A stretch of DNA of 35,061 bases from Oscillospiraceae bacterium (GTDB lineage Bacteria > Bacillota > Clostridia > Oscillospirales > Oscillospiraceae), in contig JAFSBW010000028.1 in assembly GCA_017437095.1 (NCBI GenBank), positions 1 through 35,061 of the forward strand, given 5' to 3'. Under the pieces are notes generated by a model. The model had not been told where the DNA came from. It searched no databases and worked only from the letters and a program-made list of their open reading frames with translations. This document shows positions 1-7,280 of the stretch, in pieces (position 1 is the stretch's first letter; the number at the start of each line of letters is the position of its first letter). The position numbers and the translations under genes were made by a program.

Positions 1-129
1 AATCGTGCTGCTTCCGGCACAACTTACGAGGTAAGAGTACAGCGTGAACTGGATAGGAGTCAGTCCCAGGTCGAAGATCTTATTGGGCATGCGGAAGAAT
101 TCCTTTGTCGGCGGTTCATACAATTTCAT
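1..129 (-). CDS. HTH replication/regulatory protein, N-terminal part (partial)
   Basis: This reading frame on the minus strand starts with ATG at 129 and runs off the left edge, so only 43 residues are visible. They begin MKLYEPPTKEFFRMPN and continue with IFDLGLTPIQFTLYSYLVS. That opening resembles the helix-turn-helix domain (HTH_36 type) of replication-initiator-like proteins carried by integrative elements and phages in Firmicutes, where a winged helix follows. Its start codon overlaps the stop of the upstream excisionase-like gene (ATGA at 126-129), so the two are translationally coupled. The role as element replication or regulatory protein is inferred from this fragment and its neighbours; the rest of the protein would be needed to confirm it. 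Confidence 0.6.
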   Translation of the reverse strand, partial: MKLYEPPTKEFFRMPNKIFDLGLTPIQFTLYSYLVSCAGSSTI

Positions 130-335
130 TCTTCCACCTCCGTCTGCTGGTCGATCCACGCAAGGAACTTGTCCCTGGGCACAAGAATTCTTGTGCCGAT
201 CTTCATGTGAGGGAACCCCTTCGAGCGAACCAATTCGTATGCGGATGCTCTGGAGATCCCCAGGACTTCGCCTACCTCCGGCGCGGTCAAGGTCAGAGGC
301 AGGTCTTGATAACTTTTGAATTTACTTTCTCTCAA
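126..335 (-). CDS. Excisionase-like (AlpA/Xis, MerR-type) helix-turn-helix protein
   Basis: A 69-residue protein with the compact winged HTH pattern of excisionases and AlpA-like factors: LTAPEVGEVLGISRASAYEL forms the helix-turn-helix, followed by a wing with KIGTRILVPRDKFLAWID. Such proteins bind element ends and direct integrase toward excision, or regulate element genes. The start is TTG at 335. A ribosome site (AAAGGA) lies about 9 nt upstream, whereas the nearer ATG at 343 reads only three codons before a stop. It overlaps the next gene by ATGA. Position near the end of a tRNA-integrated element supports a mobile-element role, but no integrase is inside the window. Confidence 0.75.
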   Translation of the reverse strand: MRESKFKSYQDLPLTLTAPEVGEVLGISRASAYELVRSKGFPHMKIGTRILVPRDKFLAWIDQQTEVEE

Positions 336-907
336 TGAATCATTCCTTTCTTTTGTGTTTTTGATTTGATGCTCGCCGCTCTATCCAAGTCAGTTCCTAG
401 CCCAGGATCTCTGCGCCGTATCGCAGCCTTGGTGTGCTCGTATCATCGCACACTTCGCCAGCTGCATATCCCCCTTGGACGGTCATTCAGTTGTCAAGCT
501 GCACGGGAGAGACTCCCTCACTAGGTAGGCAGCGAGAACGGCATTTTGGTAACAGATTTTTGAAAATAATTAATTTTCAGATGGTTGCACAATTCATATG
601 CCGCTTCGCTGTGCACTTTGCTGATTGAATCCAGAGCACGCCGCTGGGGAAAATAAAAGCCGGGCACAAAAGACTGCCACACATCCGACAGAGAATCTGC
701 CAGTTATGTGGTAAACTTTTGCGCCCGGCTATTTGGTGGTTTCACATTACATCGCTGGGAAGCAATGTACCCCGGTGCTCGGTGACGACAAAATCCTTCA
801 TTCGAAGGTTCCTGGGTTCATTCAGTTGTGATAATATTTTAGCAAACAATCGTTCGTTTGTCAATATATTTGGCACTAATGACAGTTGCAATTTCCGGCA
901 ACCCAAG
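336..907. other. Non-coding region of the mobile element
   Basis: About 570 bases between the divergent excisionase-like gene and the DUF6809-like pair. I see no convincing gene. It holds one long imperfect hairpin (658-729) and AT-rich stretches (560-575, 828-880) that may contain the divergent promoters. I could not choose a -35/-10 pair with confidence. Confidence 0.5.
658..729. repeat. Long imperfect inverted repeat in element leader region
   Basis: The left arm begins AGCCGGGCACAAAAG and the right arm ends CTTTTGCGCCCGGCT. This gives 15 bp of pairing with one mismatch. More partial pairing lies inside (CTGCCACACA against TATGTGGTAA). The loop is about 25 nt. It is not followed by a T tract, so a simple terminator is unlikely. 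It could be a regulatory RNA structure or a protein-binding palindrome. Confidence 0.6.
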
Positions 908-942
908 GTAACATACCACAAATTTTAAAGGAGGTATGTTAC
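908..942 (+). promoter_or_regulatory. Hairpin around the ribosome-binding site of the DUF6809-like operon
   Basis: A perfect 10-bp inverted repeat, GTAACATACC (908-917) and GGTATGTTAC (933-942), encloses the Shine-Dalgarno AAAGGAGG (928-935). It ends one base before the ATG at 944. When folded in mRNA it would place part of the ribosome site in the stem and the rest in the loop. Translational control of the two downstream genes is an inference from this placement. Confidence 0.6.
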
Positions 943-943
943 T

Positions 944-1249
944 ATGAATCCATATTTCGAGAGCCTGAAAGCGCATATCAAAGCGAATCCACCCAACTTC
1001 GGGGACGGTGAATCTGTCCTGACCATGCTCTACGAGTGCTACAACGAAAACAATCCCTATGACAATGAGCAGATCCGCGCGGATTTTAACGAGCTCTACC
1101 AGCAGATGAACGGTATGCCGCTGCGGGAGATGGATCAGATCGTCTACCCGGTTTGCAGGCTCTGCCGGGATCATGAAAAAGCTGGATTCATCGAGGGGCT
1201 TCGCCTGGGGGTTCTCTTGGCGCATGAGTTGGGAGGGATGGAGCTATGA
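944..1249 (+). CDS. DUF6809-like small protein (first of two)
   Basis: A 101-residue acidic, helical protein. The opening MNPYFESLKAHIKANPP, then a YECYNENNPYDNEQIRADF segment and a late VCRLCRDHEKAGFIEGLRLG segment, match my recollection of the DUF6809 family. Those are small proteins of unknown function common on integrative elements in Firmicutes. Two cysteines (CRLC) sit in the C-terminal helix. A strong ribosome site (AAAGGAGG) lies 8 nt upstream within an inverted repeat. The stop overlaps the start of the next gene (ATGA at 1246-1249). The neighbour is a clear paralogue, suggesting a duplicated pair that may form a heterodimer. No function can be assigned. Confidence 0.75.
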   Translation: MNPYFESLKAHIKANPPNFGDGESVLTMLYECYNENNPYDNEQIRADFNELYQQMNGMPLREMDQIVYPVCRLCRDHEKAGFIEGLRLGVLLAHELGGMEL

Positions 1250-1563
1250 ACGAGATTGCTGCTCGACTGAATGCCTACATTCAAAACCATCCATTTGATG
1301 CCGGAGACAGCGGTTGCGAAACTGTCCTGGATCAGCTATATCAGGCCTATGCCGAGTCCCACGAAAGTGACCCAGCAGAGATTGGTGACGGATTTAAGGA
1401 GTTGGAAGAATATCTGCACATCTTGCCTCTGGAAGATAACAACGCAGTGTTTATCCTCTGCTGCCGCCTGTGCAGTGCCTACGAACGCAAAGCTTTCCGG
1501 GATGGCATCCTCTACGGAGTGCATTTGATTTCAGAGATAAAAGGCGAATGTATCTCTCCATAG
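1246..1563 (+). CDS. DUF6809-like small protein (second of two)
   Basis: A 105-residue protein sharing the layout of its upstream neighbour: a start region LNAYIQNHPFDAGDSGCET, a QLYQAYAESHESDPAEI segment aligning with the first protein's ECYNENNPYDNEQI, and a CCRLCSAYERKAFRDGILYG end segment aligning with VCRLCRDHEKAGFIEGLRLG. It is translationally coupled to the first gene by the ATGA overlap. A strong intrinsic terminator about 100 nt downstream closes the transcription unit. The two proteins have diverged well beyond a recent copy, so both are likely maintained. Family assignment is from memory of the family pattern; function is unknown. Confidence 0.75.
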   Translation: MNEIAARLNAYIQNHPFDAGDSGCETVLDQLYQAYAESHESDPAEIGDGFKELEEYLHILPLEDNNAVFILCCRLCSAYERKAFRDGILYGVHLISEIKGECISP

Positions 1564-1647
1564 TAGTGTGTAGTGAAGGGATTTTAATTGTTCACTTCGT
1601 TTTGATACCTACTGTCTGGCGGCAATAACCGATGCCGTCAGGTAATA

Positions 1648-1726
1648 TGACCCGAAATACAGTTTCAGCGCCTGGTTACTGGTTTAGTAACCGGGTGCTG
1701 TTTTTTGACCCAGATTCTGACCCAGA
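1648..1726. repeat. TGACCC direct repeats near the element end
   Basis: TGACCCAGA occurs at 1706-1714 and 1718-1726, a 12-nt period. A related TGACCCGAA lies at 1648-1656. Short direct repeats just inside a tRNA-type attachment site are the usual form of tyrosine-integrase arm-type binding sites. That role is inferred. Confidence 0.4.
1666..1706 (+). terminator. Intrinsic terminator after the DUF6809-like pair
   Basis: Stem CAGCGCCTGGTTACT (1666-1680) and AGTAACCGGGTGCTG (1686-1700) pairs over 15 positions including two G-T pairs. The loop is GGTTT, followed by six T residues. Confidence 0.8.
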
Positions 1727-1838
1727 ACAGGAAATTTCGGTATGGACGGGGCAGCACCAAGGGGAAAATATCTCTCAAATACTCCTATCGAACAGCACCA
1801 AACGGACGGAAAAGCACCCCAAAAACGCCCAGACCTAT

Positions 1839-1884
1839 CCTTCTAAGCAGTAGGTCGGGGGTTCGAGTCCCTCCTGGCGTGCCA
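1839..1884 (+). other. Attachment-site copy of a tRNA-Arg(TCT) 3' end
   Basis: The segment reads from the anticodon loop (CTTCTAA, anticodon TCT) through the T arm (GGGGGTTCGAGTCCCTC) to the acceptor end and CCA at 1882-1884. There is no matching D arm, and the anticodon stem does not pair with the preceding bases. It is therefore a 3' fragment and not a working tRNA. This is the expected footprint where a tyrosine-integrase element entered a tRNA-Arg gene. The intact gene should lie at the other element end, left of the window. Confidence 0.75.
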
Positions 1885-1927
1885 TTACAGCAGAGCAACC
1901 GAGAAGGGATACCGTATTACAGGTTCG

Positions 1928-2039
1928 TAGAGTCTTTCTTAGGACTCGAACAATTCAAATCACAACATGCCGGTGGCATGTTGGTTGCGACGGCTTGACG
2001 GAGCGACACCTTTTCTAACGAGTCCCTCCTGGCGTGCCA
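1928..2039 (+). repeat. tRNA-end repeat unit, copy 1
   Basis: A 112-nt unit starting TAGAGTCTTTCTTAGGACTC and ending with the 21-nt tRNA-Arg end CGAGTCCCTCCTGGCGTGCCA (2019-2039). Inside are two hairpins, ACATGCC/GGCATGT and GTTGC/GCGAC. GGACTCG near the left and CGAGTCC near the right can close the unit. Confidence 0.75.
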
Positions 2040-2083
2040 CTATTTAGGCAAATGTCAGGTAGGGCGATGCAGTTGCATAATGG

Positions 2084-2195
2084 TAGAGTCTTTCTTAGGA
2101 CTCGAACCATTTAAATCACAACATGCCGGTGGCATGTTGGTCGCGACGGCTTGACGGAGCGACACCTTTTCTAACGAGTCCCTCCTGGCGTGCCA
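2084..2195 (+). repeat. tRNA-end repeat unit, copy 2
   Basis: A near-identical 112-nt copy, 156 nt after the first, again ending in the 21-nt tRNA-Arg end (2175-2195). The stem GTCGC/GCGAC here is fully paired, where copy 1 has GTTGC with a G-T pair, so pairing is kept. The 40 or so bases before each unit differ more. In this copy they look like a tRNA 5' half (GGGCGATGCAGTTG then GGTAGAG). Confidence 0.75.
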
Positions 2196-2263
2196 CAGCT
2201 TCGCTGCCGGGTGCAGGCAGATTCAGCGGACGAGCGATGCTCGCCCCTACAATTTCTAAATAT

Positions 2264-2340
2264 GGTGGGTATAGTTCAATTGGCAGAGCACTGGATTGTG
2301 GTTCCAGGCGTTGTGGGTTCGAGTCCCATTACCCACCCCA
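2264..2340 (+). tRNA. tRNA-His(GTG)
   Basis: Complete cloverleaf. The acceptor GTGGGTA pairs with TACCCAC, and the extra G at 2264 faces the C discriminator, as is specific to tRNA-His. The anticodon loop is TTGTGGT with anticodon GTG, the T arm is GTGGGTTCGAGTCCCAT, and CCA is encoded at 2338-2340. Confidence 0.97.
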
Positions 2341-2342
2341 TG

Positions 2343-2375
2343 AAAAAACTCCGATGCATTCGCATCGGAGTTTTT
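2343..2375 (+). terminator. Terminator after tRNA-His
   Basis: A-tract, stem ACTCCGATGC / GCATCGGAGT (2348-2357, 2362-2371), loop ATTC, then T tract. It can act in both directions. Confidence 0.9.
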
Positions 2376-2380
2376 CCACT

Positions 2381-2550
2381 AAATTTGCCCTTGCGGGCAA
2401 GTGAAATTCCGCTAAAGCGGAGTGAAATTGCTCCGCAGTGAAATATTTGCTTCGCAAATATGGGCAAATTTAATTTTACTTTCTGCTTCAGCAGAAAATT
2501 TCACTTCGGCGAAGGCGAAATTTCACCGTGAGCAAAGCGACCGATTTCAC
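2381..2550. repeat. Branched hairpin array A (GTGAAAT / ATTTCAC)
   Basis: Small unrelated hairpins (TTGCCC-GGGCAA, TCCGCT-AGCGGA, ATTTGC-GCAAAT, TTTCTGCT-AGCAGAA) are joined by a constant spacer. The spacer is GTGAAAT at 2401, 2422 and 2438 in the left half. It is the reverse complement ATTTCAC at 2498, 2520 and 2544 in the right half. The halves can pair into a stem with side hairpins. The array begins directly after the tRNA-His terminator. It accounts for most of the gap between tRNA-His and the next gene. Confidence 0.85.
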
Positions 2551-2649
2551 TAAAATTCGCAGCCGTTTAGCGGATGCGGCGCAACCGCAAACCGCATTGC
2601 ATTATGTCCAGCAGCATACAAAATCCCGAGGAAAGGAGCGCAAGCTGCA

Positions 2650-3141
2650 ATGGAAGAACTGGAACAGATCCTGAAAGCGCAGGCCGCGCGCTACCGAAAA
2701 ATGCAGCCCGGCGATGCCGTAAAGCTGATCTATCAAAATGAATTTGGCGGAGGGCATTTGATCCGAAGCGAGCAAGCCTTCCTGGCGTATCTGCGGGCAG
2801 AATATGCCGCCACCGAGAAAGATCCCGCTGCGCCGCTGTACGAAAATATCGGCAACGGCATCTGCCGTGTGAATCTTGCGGCGGTAAAGCCGGAAGAATT
2901 GGATGCCCTCGGGCAAGCGTTTATCCGCTGCGCCGCCGAACACAAAGGCACCCTTGCAGGCTTTCTTAACAAGCTTGCCCTGCTGAAACGCCTAAGCGCC
3001 GAAGGCTTATTTGCTTTTGACAGCCAAGCGCTGGGCGACTATCTTGCCGACTACCAGAAGGCAGGCTACCCGGCGGTTTCTCACAGCGCCGAATATCGGC
3101 AGGCCTATAAGCCCGCCTATCGCATCGTAAAAAAGGGGTAA
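2650..3141 (+). CDS. Conserved-looking protein of unknown function (GGGHLI motif)
   Basis: A 163-residue soluble protein with no signal peptide or membrane segment. The most striking segment is near residues 21-38, DAVKLIYQNEFGGGHLIRS, with a glycine run and histidine that look like a conserved site. The C-terminus has alternating tyrosines (EYRQAYKPAYRIVKK) and is basic. I think similar proteins exist in other Clostridia but I cannot name a function. The ATG at 2650 has AAAGGAG about 11 nt upstream. Codon use fits the neighbouring core genes. It is monocistronic, between a hairpin array and the trmL promoter. Confidence 0.75.
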   Translation: MEELEQILKAQAARYRKMQPGDAVKLIYQNEFGGGHLIRSEQAFLAYLRAEYAATEKDPAAPLYENIGNGICRVNLAAVKPEELDALGQAFIRCAAEHKGTLAGFLNKLALLKRLSAEGLFAFDSQALGDYLADYQKAGYPAVSHSAEYRQAYKPAYRIVKKG

Positions 3142-3282
3142 GCTACGCGAAGCCGGCCCTGCTTTCTGCAATTTTCGCCCCGCACCCACAGGCCGCTGGC
3201 AACAGCCTGGCATTTGGCCGCTTTTTGTTGGAAATACTACCTAATCTTCTATAAAAAACTTGTAAATAGTAGCTTTTTTGCA

Positions 3283-3311
3283 TTGATTTTATGCCCAAAA
3301 TGTCTTATAAT
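3283..3311 (+). promoter_or_regulatory. Promoter of trmL-pgk-tpiA
   Basis: -35 TTGATT (3283-3288), 17-nt spacer, -10 TATAAT (3306-3311), in an AT-rich stretch about 33 nt before the trmL start. Confidence 0.75.
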
Positions 3312-3343
3312 ATACCGGCACTTTGAAATAGGCGGTGGATCTC

Positions 3344-3856
3344 ATGCTGAATATCGTACTGGTTGAGCCGGAGATTCCGCAAAACTGCGGCAACATTGCC
3401 CGCACCTGCGCCGCTACCGGCTCCCGGCTGCATCTGATCAAGCCCCTGGGGTTTGATATTTCTGAAAAAGCTGTTCGCCGGGCAGGGCTGGACTACTGGC
3501 ACATGGTAGATGTTCAGGTTTATGAAAACCTGGAGGATTTCTTCGGGCGCAATGAAGTAAAGCAAATGTGGCTGCTGTCCACCAAAGCGCCCCGGCGGTA
3601 TACCGAGGCTTCCTTTGAAGACGGCTGCTATCTGCTCTTCGGCAAGGAGACTAAGGGCCTGCCGGAGGATTTTCTGGAAGCGCACCGGGAGGCCTGCGTG
3701 CGCATCCCCATGCGCAGCGATGCCCGGAGCCTGAACCTGAGCAACGCAGTTGCCATTACCGCCTTTGAAGCGCTGCGGCAGCTGGATTTTCCCCAGCTGC
3801 TGGAAGTTGGAAAAATGGGGGCTGCTGCCCCACAAATAATGGAGGAATCATTATGA
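3344..3856 (+). CDS. trmL: tRNA (cytidine(34)-2'-O)-methyltransferase
   Basis: TrmL is a SPOUT-class (SpoU family) enzyme that methylates the ribose of the wobble base in tRNA-Leu, using S-adenosylmethionine. The three family motifs are present: NCGNIARTC near the start (N and R of motif 1), [10 protein letters not shown] (motif 2) and LNLSNAVAI (motif 3, trefoil-knot cofactor loop). At 170 residues it has the usual family length. I chose ATG at 3344 ([13 protein letters not shown]) because homologues begin this way. An in-frame GTG at 3335 lies in the ribosome-site region. The stop overlaps the pgk start (ATGA), so it is coupled to glycolysis genes, although its function is in tRNA modification. 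Confidence 0.93.
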   Translation: MLNIVLVEPEIPQNCGNIARTCAATGSRLHLIKPLGFDISEKAVRRAGLDYWHMVDVQVYENLEDFFGRNEVKQMWLLSTKAPRRYTEASFEDGCYLLFGKETKGLPEDFLEAHREACVRIPMRSDARSLNLSNAVAITAFEALRQLDFPQLLEVGKMGAAAPQIMEESL

Positions 3857-5049
3857 ACTACAACAAGAAGTCTATTGAAGACATTGAAGTAGCCGGCAAG
3901 CGCGTTTTGTGCCGCTGCGACTTCAACGTTCCCACCAAGGACGGCAAGATCACTTCCGATAAGCGTATCGTAGCTGCCCTGCCCACCATCAAGTACCTCA
4001 TCGACAAGGGCGCAAAGGTCATTCTGTGTTCCCATATGGGCAAGGTCAAGGTAGAATGGGATCCCAAGCTGAGCCTGAAGGTGGTTGCCGCCCGTCTGAG
4101 CGAGCTGCTGGGCCAGGAAGTTATTATGGCTGCCGATGTTGCCGGCGAGGATGCCAAGGCTAAGGCTGCTGCCCTCCAGAACGGCCAGGTCATGCTGCTG
4201 GAGAACACCCGCTACATGAAGGGCGAGACCAAGAACGATCCCGAGCTGAGCAAGGCTCTGGCTGATATGGCTGACATCTTTGTAAACGATGCCTTCGGCA
4301 CTGCTCACCGCGCCCACGCTTCCACCGCCGGCGTTGCCGACTATCTGCCCGCCGTTTCCGGCTACCTGGTGCAGAAGGAAGTTTCCATCATGGGCAAGGC
4401 TCTGGCCAACCCCGAGCGTCCCTTCGTTGCCATTCTGGGCGGCGCTAAGGTCGCTGACAAGCTGAATGTTATCAACAACCTTTTGGAGAAGGTAGACACC
4501 CTGATCATCGGCGGCGGCATGGCCTACACCTTCGCGGCTGCCCAGGGCTACAATGTAGGCAAGAGCCTGCTGGACGAGAGCAAGATCGACTACTGCAAGG
4601 ACATGATGGCAAAGGCTGAGGCCAAGGGCGTAAAGCTGCTGCTGCCTGTTGACTGCGTAGTTGGCAGCTTCCCCTCCCCCATCGACGGCCCTGTGGATGT
4701 TAAGACCGTTTCCATCGATGCCATCCCCAGCGACCTGGAGGGCTTGGACATCGGCGAAAAGACCCGCGTGATCTTCGCTGAGGCTGTGCGCAACGCCAAG
4801 ACCGTTGTTTGGAACGGCCCCATGGGTGTATTTGAGAACCCCACTCTGGCTGCCGGCACCGTCGCCATGGCTCAGGCCCTGGCCGACAGCGAGGCTGTTA
4901 CCATTGTTGGCGGCGGCGACAGCGCTGCAGCCTGCGAGCAGCTGGGCTTTGCTGACAAGATCACCCACATTTCCACCGGCGGCGGCGCTTCCCTGGAGTT
5001 CCTGGAAGGTCTTGAATTGCCCGGCATCGCTTGCCTGGAAGACAAGTAA
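3853..5049 (+). CDS. pgk: Phosphoglycerate kinase
   Basis: Cytosolic glycolytic enzyme transferring phosphate from 1,3-bisphosphoglycerate to ADP. The 398-residue length is standard. Recognisable sites are [16 protein letters not shown] (substrate loop with the family's conserved Asp and Asn), [39 protein letters not shown] (nucleotide side), GPMGVFE and the C-terminal VGGGDSAAA / STGGGASLE nucleotide and hinge motifs. The ribosome site GGAGGAATCATT precedes the ATG, which overlaps the trmL stop. Codon use is strongly biased to highly used codons, as expected for an abundant enzyme. It is followed by tpiA in the same direction. Confidence 0.99.
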   Translation: MNYNKKSIEDIEVAGKRVLCRCDFNVPTKDGKITSDKRIVAALPTIKYLIDKGAKVILCSHMGKVKVEWDPKLSLKVVAARLSELLGQEVIMAADVAGEDAKAKAAALQNGQVMLLENTRYMKGETKNDPELSKALADMADIFVNDAFGTAHRAHASTAGVADYLPAVSGYLVQKEVSIMGKALANPERPFVAILGGAKVADKLNVINNLLEKVDTLIIGGGMAYTFAAAQGYNVGKSLLDESKIDYCKDMMAKAEAKGVKLLLPVDCVVGSFPSPIDGPVDVKTVSIDAIPSDLEGLDIGEKTRVIFAEAVRNAKTVVWNGPMGVFENPTLAAGTVAMAQALADSEAVTIVGGGDSAAACEQLGFADKITHISTGGGASLEFLEGLELPGIACLEDK

Positions 5050-5082
5050 ATTAAGTTAAAACACCTCTGTTATCGCAACTAC

Positions 5083-5109
5083 GGCTGGGGGAAACACCAT
5101 CCCCCAGCC
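5083..5109 (+). promoter_or_regulatory. GC-rich hairpin between pgk and tpiA
   Basis: Perfect 9-bp stem GGCTGGGGG (5083-5091) / CCCCCAGCC (5101-5109) with a 9-nt loop and no T tract directly after. It may stabilise or process the pgk-tpiA transcript and is not a typical terminator. A second small hairpin CTCTC/GAGAG lies at 5126-5139. Confidence 0.55.
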
Positions 5110-5164
5110 CCTTACATTGAATTTTTTCTCTCTTTTGAGAGTGTCTATATTTAAGGAGTAAACC

Positions 5165-5941
5165 ATGAACAGAAAATACCGCAAGACCCTTATCGCAGGC
5201 AACTGGAAAATGAACAAGACCGCCACCGAGACTAAGGAATTCATGACCAAGCTGAAGGCCATTATGCCCAAAGGCCGCTGGTGTGACATTGCCCTTTGTG
5301 TGCCTGCCGTTTCTATCGGCACCGCAGTGCGTGCCGTGCGGGAAACCCGCATCGGCATCGGCGCCCAGAACTGCAACGCCAACCCCTCCGGCGCCTATAC
5401 CGGCGAGATCTCTACCGATATGCTGGTAGATGCCGGCTGCAAGTATGTGATCCTGGGCCACAGCGAGCGCCGCGCCATGGGCGAAACTGACGGCGAGATC
5501 AACGCCAAGGTACACGCCGCTCTCAATGCCGGCCTGATCCCCATCGTTTGCGTAGGCGAAAGCCTGGAGCACCGGGAAAACGGCATTACCGAGGAGTGGG
5601 TATCCATGCAGGTAAAGCTTGCTCTGAAGGATGTTGACGCAGAGAAGATCCGCAAGGTGGTCATCGCCTACGAGCCCATCTGGGCCATCGGCACCGGCCG
5701 CACCGCTACCCCTGAGCAGGCTGAGGCGGTTTGTGAGCATATCCGCGCTGTGGTGCGCAAGCTCTACACCTCTAAGCACGCCCGGGCTATGACCATCCTC
5801 TACGGCGGCTCTATGAACGAGAAGAACGCCTACGAGCTGCTGGCTCAGCCGGATATCGACGGCGGCCTCATCGGCGGCGCCAGCCTGGTGGCTGAAAAGT
5901 TCGTGCAGATCATCGAAGCTTCCAACCAGCCCATCGCGTAA
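5165..5941 (+). CDS. tpiA: Triosephosphate isomerase
   Basis: Interconverts dihydroxyacetone phosphate and glyceraldehyde 3-phosphate in the cytosol. The protein is 258 residues. The catalytic lysine is in GNWKMNK, the electrophilic histidine in GHSERR, the general-base glutamate in [11 protein letters not shown] (with the mobile loop after it), and the phosphate-binding glycines in LYGGSM and GGLIGGASL. The start ATG has TAAGGAG about 8 nt upstream. It follows pgk by 115 nt, with no clear promoter of its own, so it is probably co-transcribed. A strong terminator follows at once. Confidence 0.98.
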   Translation: MNRKYRKTLIAGNWKMNKTATETKEFMTKLKAIMPKGRWCDIALCVPAVSIGTAVRAVRETRIGIGAQNCNANPSGAYTGEISTDMLVDAGCKYVILGHSERRAMGETDGEINAKVHAALNAGLIPIVCVGESLEHRENGITEEWVSMQVKLALKDVDAEKIRKVVIAYEPIWAIGTGRTATPEQAEAVCEHIRAVVRKLYTSKHARAMTILYGGSMNEKNAYELLAQPDIDGGLIGGASLVAEKFVQIIEASNQPIA

Positions 5942-5944
5942 TAA

Positions 5945-5976
5945 AAAACGGAGCAGCTTAGCTGCTCCATTTTTTA
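5945..5976 (+). terminator. Terminator after tpiA
   Basis: Stem GGAGCAGCT / AGCTGCTCC (5950-5958, 5960-5968), flanked by an A tract on the left and six T residues on the right. It is likely bidirectional. Confidence 0.9.
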
Positions 5977-5978
5977 TA

Positions 5979-6230
5979 ATTGACAATTGACAGTTGACAA
6001 TTGACAATTGAAAATGGATAATGGTTAAGGATAATGGATCGTTGCGCTGATTATGAGTGCGTTGGGGCGATCATTGATCGCCCGCAAAGCCGCCAGGCTG
6101 CAAGATTGAAGAGTGAAGAGTGAAGAGTTAAGATGCCGAAATCTTCACTCTTAACTCTCAAATCTTCACTCTCCACACCCGTCCGCTTGCGCCGCACCCA
6201 GCCAATTTATAATTTGTAATTTGTAATTGA
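5979..6230. repeat. Nested AATTGAC, GAAGAGT and AATTTGTAATT repeats
   Basis: This gene-free stretch consists of tandem AATTGAC copies (5979-6010), a GGGCGATCATTGATCGCCC palindrome (6064-6082), and GAAGAGTGAAGAGT repeats whose inverted form (CTTCACTCTTAACTC) follows at 6143. It ends with AATTTATAATTTGTAATTTG (6205 onward), next to the ribosome site of the following gene. Similar AATTGAC and AATTTGTAATT runs recur at 25639 and 27594. Confidence 0.75.
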
Positions 6231-6245
6231 AAGGAGGAGATCAGC

Positions 6246-7280
6246 ATGGATACTCTGTATTTATCCGCAGACAATAAGGCTACTGCCTCTATCGCCGCGG
6301 ATATCCTGAAAAAAGGCGGCTTGGTAGCTCTGCCTACGGAAACCGTATACGGCCTGGGCGCCAACGGCCTGGATGAAAACGCCGTTGCCAAAATCTTTAT
6401 TGCCAAGGGCCGGCCCCAGGACAATCCTCTGATCCTCCATGTGGCTGACCCGGCACAAATGGAAGACATTTGCCATGACATTCCCCAGGCAGCCTGGCGC
6501 CTGGCGCAAGCCTTTTGGCCCGGGCCGCTTACCATGGTGCTGCCCGCTAAGGACATTGTACCCAAGGGCACTACCGCCGGGCTTTCTACCGTAGCGGTGC
6601 GCTGCCCGGATAGCGACCTGACCCGCAGCATCATCCGCCTTTCCGGCGTGCCCATCGCAGCCCCCTCTGCCAACCTTTCCGGCACCCCCTCTACCACCAC
6701 CGCGGCGCATGTGCTGCACGATCACAACGGCAAGATCGATGCCATTGTAGACGGCGGAGCTTGCCGGGTGGGCGTAGAAAGCACCATTGTAGACCTTACG
6801 GAGCAGCCCCCCCGCCTGCTGCGCCCCGGCGGCATTACCCCGGAGCAGCTGGTGGAAATTCTGGGAGAGCTAACTGTAGATAAGGCGGTCACCGCCCAGA
6901 TCGATAAGGACGAGGTGGTAAAAGCCCCGGGCATGAAATACCGCCATTACGCGCCAAAAGCCCCGGTCGTTATCGTTTCCGGCAGCCGGGAAGCGGCGGC
7001 AGGCTATATTAACCGCCACTATGAAAAGGGCCAGCGGGTACTGTGCTTCCAGGAGGAGCTGGAGCTGTACCGGGGCTGTGACCCCCTGAGCTACGGCTCG
7101 GAAGCAGACCCTGCCAGCCTTTCTGCCGGGCTTTTCGATGCCCTGCGGCAGCTGGACAGCAGCGCCGTTACCAAGGTATATGCCCGCTGCCCGGTGGGAG
7201 GCGGCATTGCCTACGCTGTGCAAAACCGGCTGAAAAAGGCGGCAGCCTTCCAGATCATCGACGCGGAGGTGGAAGCATGA
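6246..7280 (+). CDS. L-threonylcarbamoyladenylate synthase (Sua5/YwlC)
   Basis: Makes L-threonylcarbamoyladenylate from threonine, bicarbonate and ATP, the first step of t6A formation at tRNA position 37. The 344-residue length matches the two-domain Sua5 form. An N-terminal YrdC domain (about 1-205) carries LPTETVYGLGAN, KGRPQDNPL, SAPSANLSG-type (AAPSANLSGTPS) and VESTIVDL motifs. The linker has APGMKYRHYAPKAP, and the C-terminal Sua5 domain follows. The ATG at 6246 has an excellent AAAGGAGG site directly after an AATTTGTAATT repeat. The stop overlaps the next start (ATGA at 7277-7280), so it is coupled to coaE. Confidence 0.95.
   Translation: MDTLYLSADNKATASIAADILKKGGLVALPTETVYGLGANGLDENAVAKIFIAKGRPQDNPLILHVADPAQMEDICHDIPQAAWRLAQAFWPGPLTMVLPAKDIVPKGTTAGLSTVAVRCPDSDLTRSIIRLSGVPIAAPSANLSGTPSTTTAAHVLHDHNGKIDAIVDGGACRVGVESTIVDLTEQPPRLLRPGGITPEQLVEILGELTVDKAVTAQIDKDEVVKAPGMKYRHYAPKAPVVIVSGSREAAAGYINRHYEKGQRVLCFQEELELYRGCDPLSYGSEADPASLSAGLFDALRQLDSSAVTKVYARCPVGGGIAYAVQNRLKKAAAFQIIDAEVEA

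Noticed and set aside
1883-2083. A second complete tRNA-Arg gene
   Set aside because: Only 3' fragments with CCA are present; the 5' acceptor strand and D arm do not pair with them.
2381-2550. CRISPR array
   Set aside because: The constant 7-nt unit is far too short for a CRISPR repeat, the intervening parts are hairpins and not unique spacers, and the unit inverts halfway. No cas gene is present.
3150-3240. Terminator after the unknown gene at 2650-3141
   Set aside because: There is a partial CAGGC/GCCTG hairpin and a later TTTTT run, but the T run is not next to the stem, so I did not call it.
3628-4968. Long minus-strand frame across pgk
   Set aside because: It lies entirely opposite trmL and pgk, both unmistakable genes with strong codon bias, which creates long empty frames on the other strand.
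5110-5164. Separate promoter before tpiA
   Set aside because: TTGAAT is present but no -10 stands at a proper distance; co-transcription with pgk is more likely.
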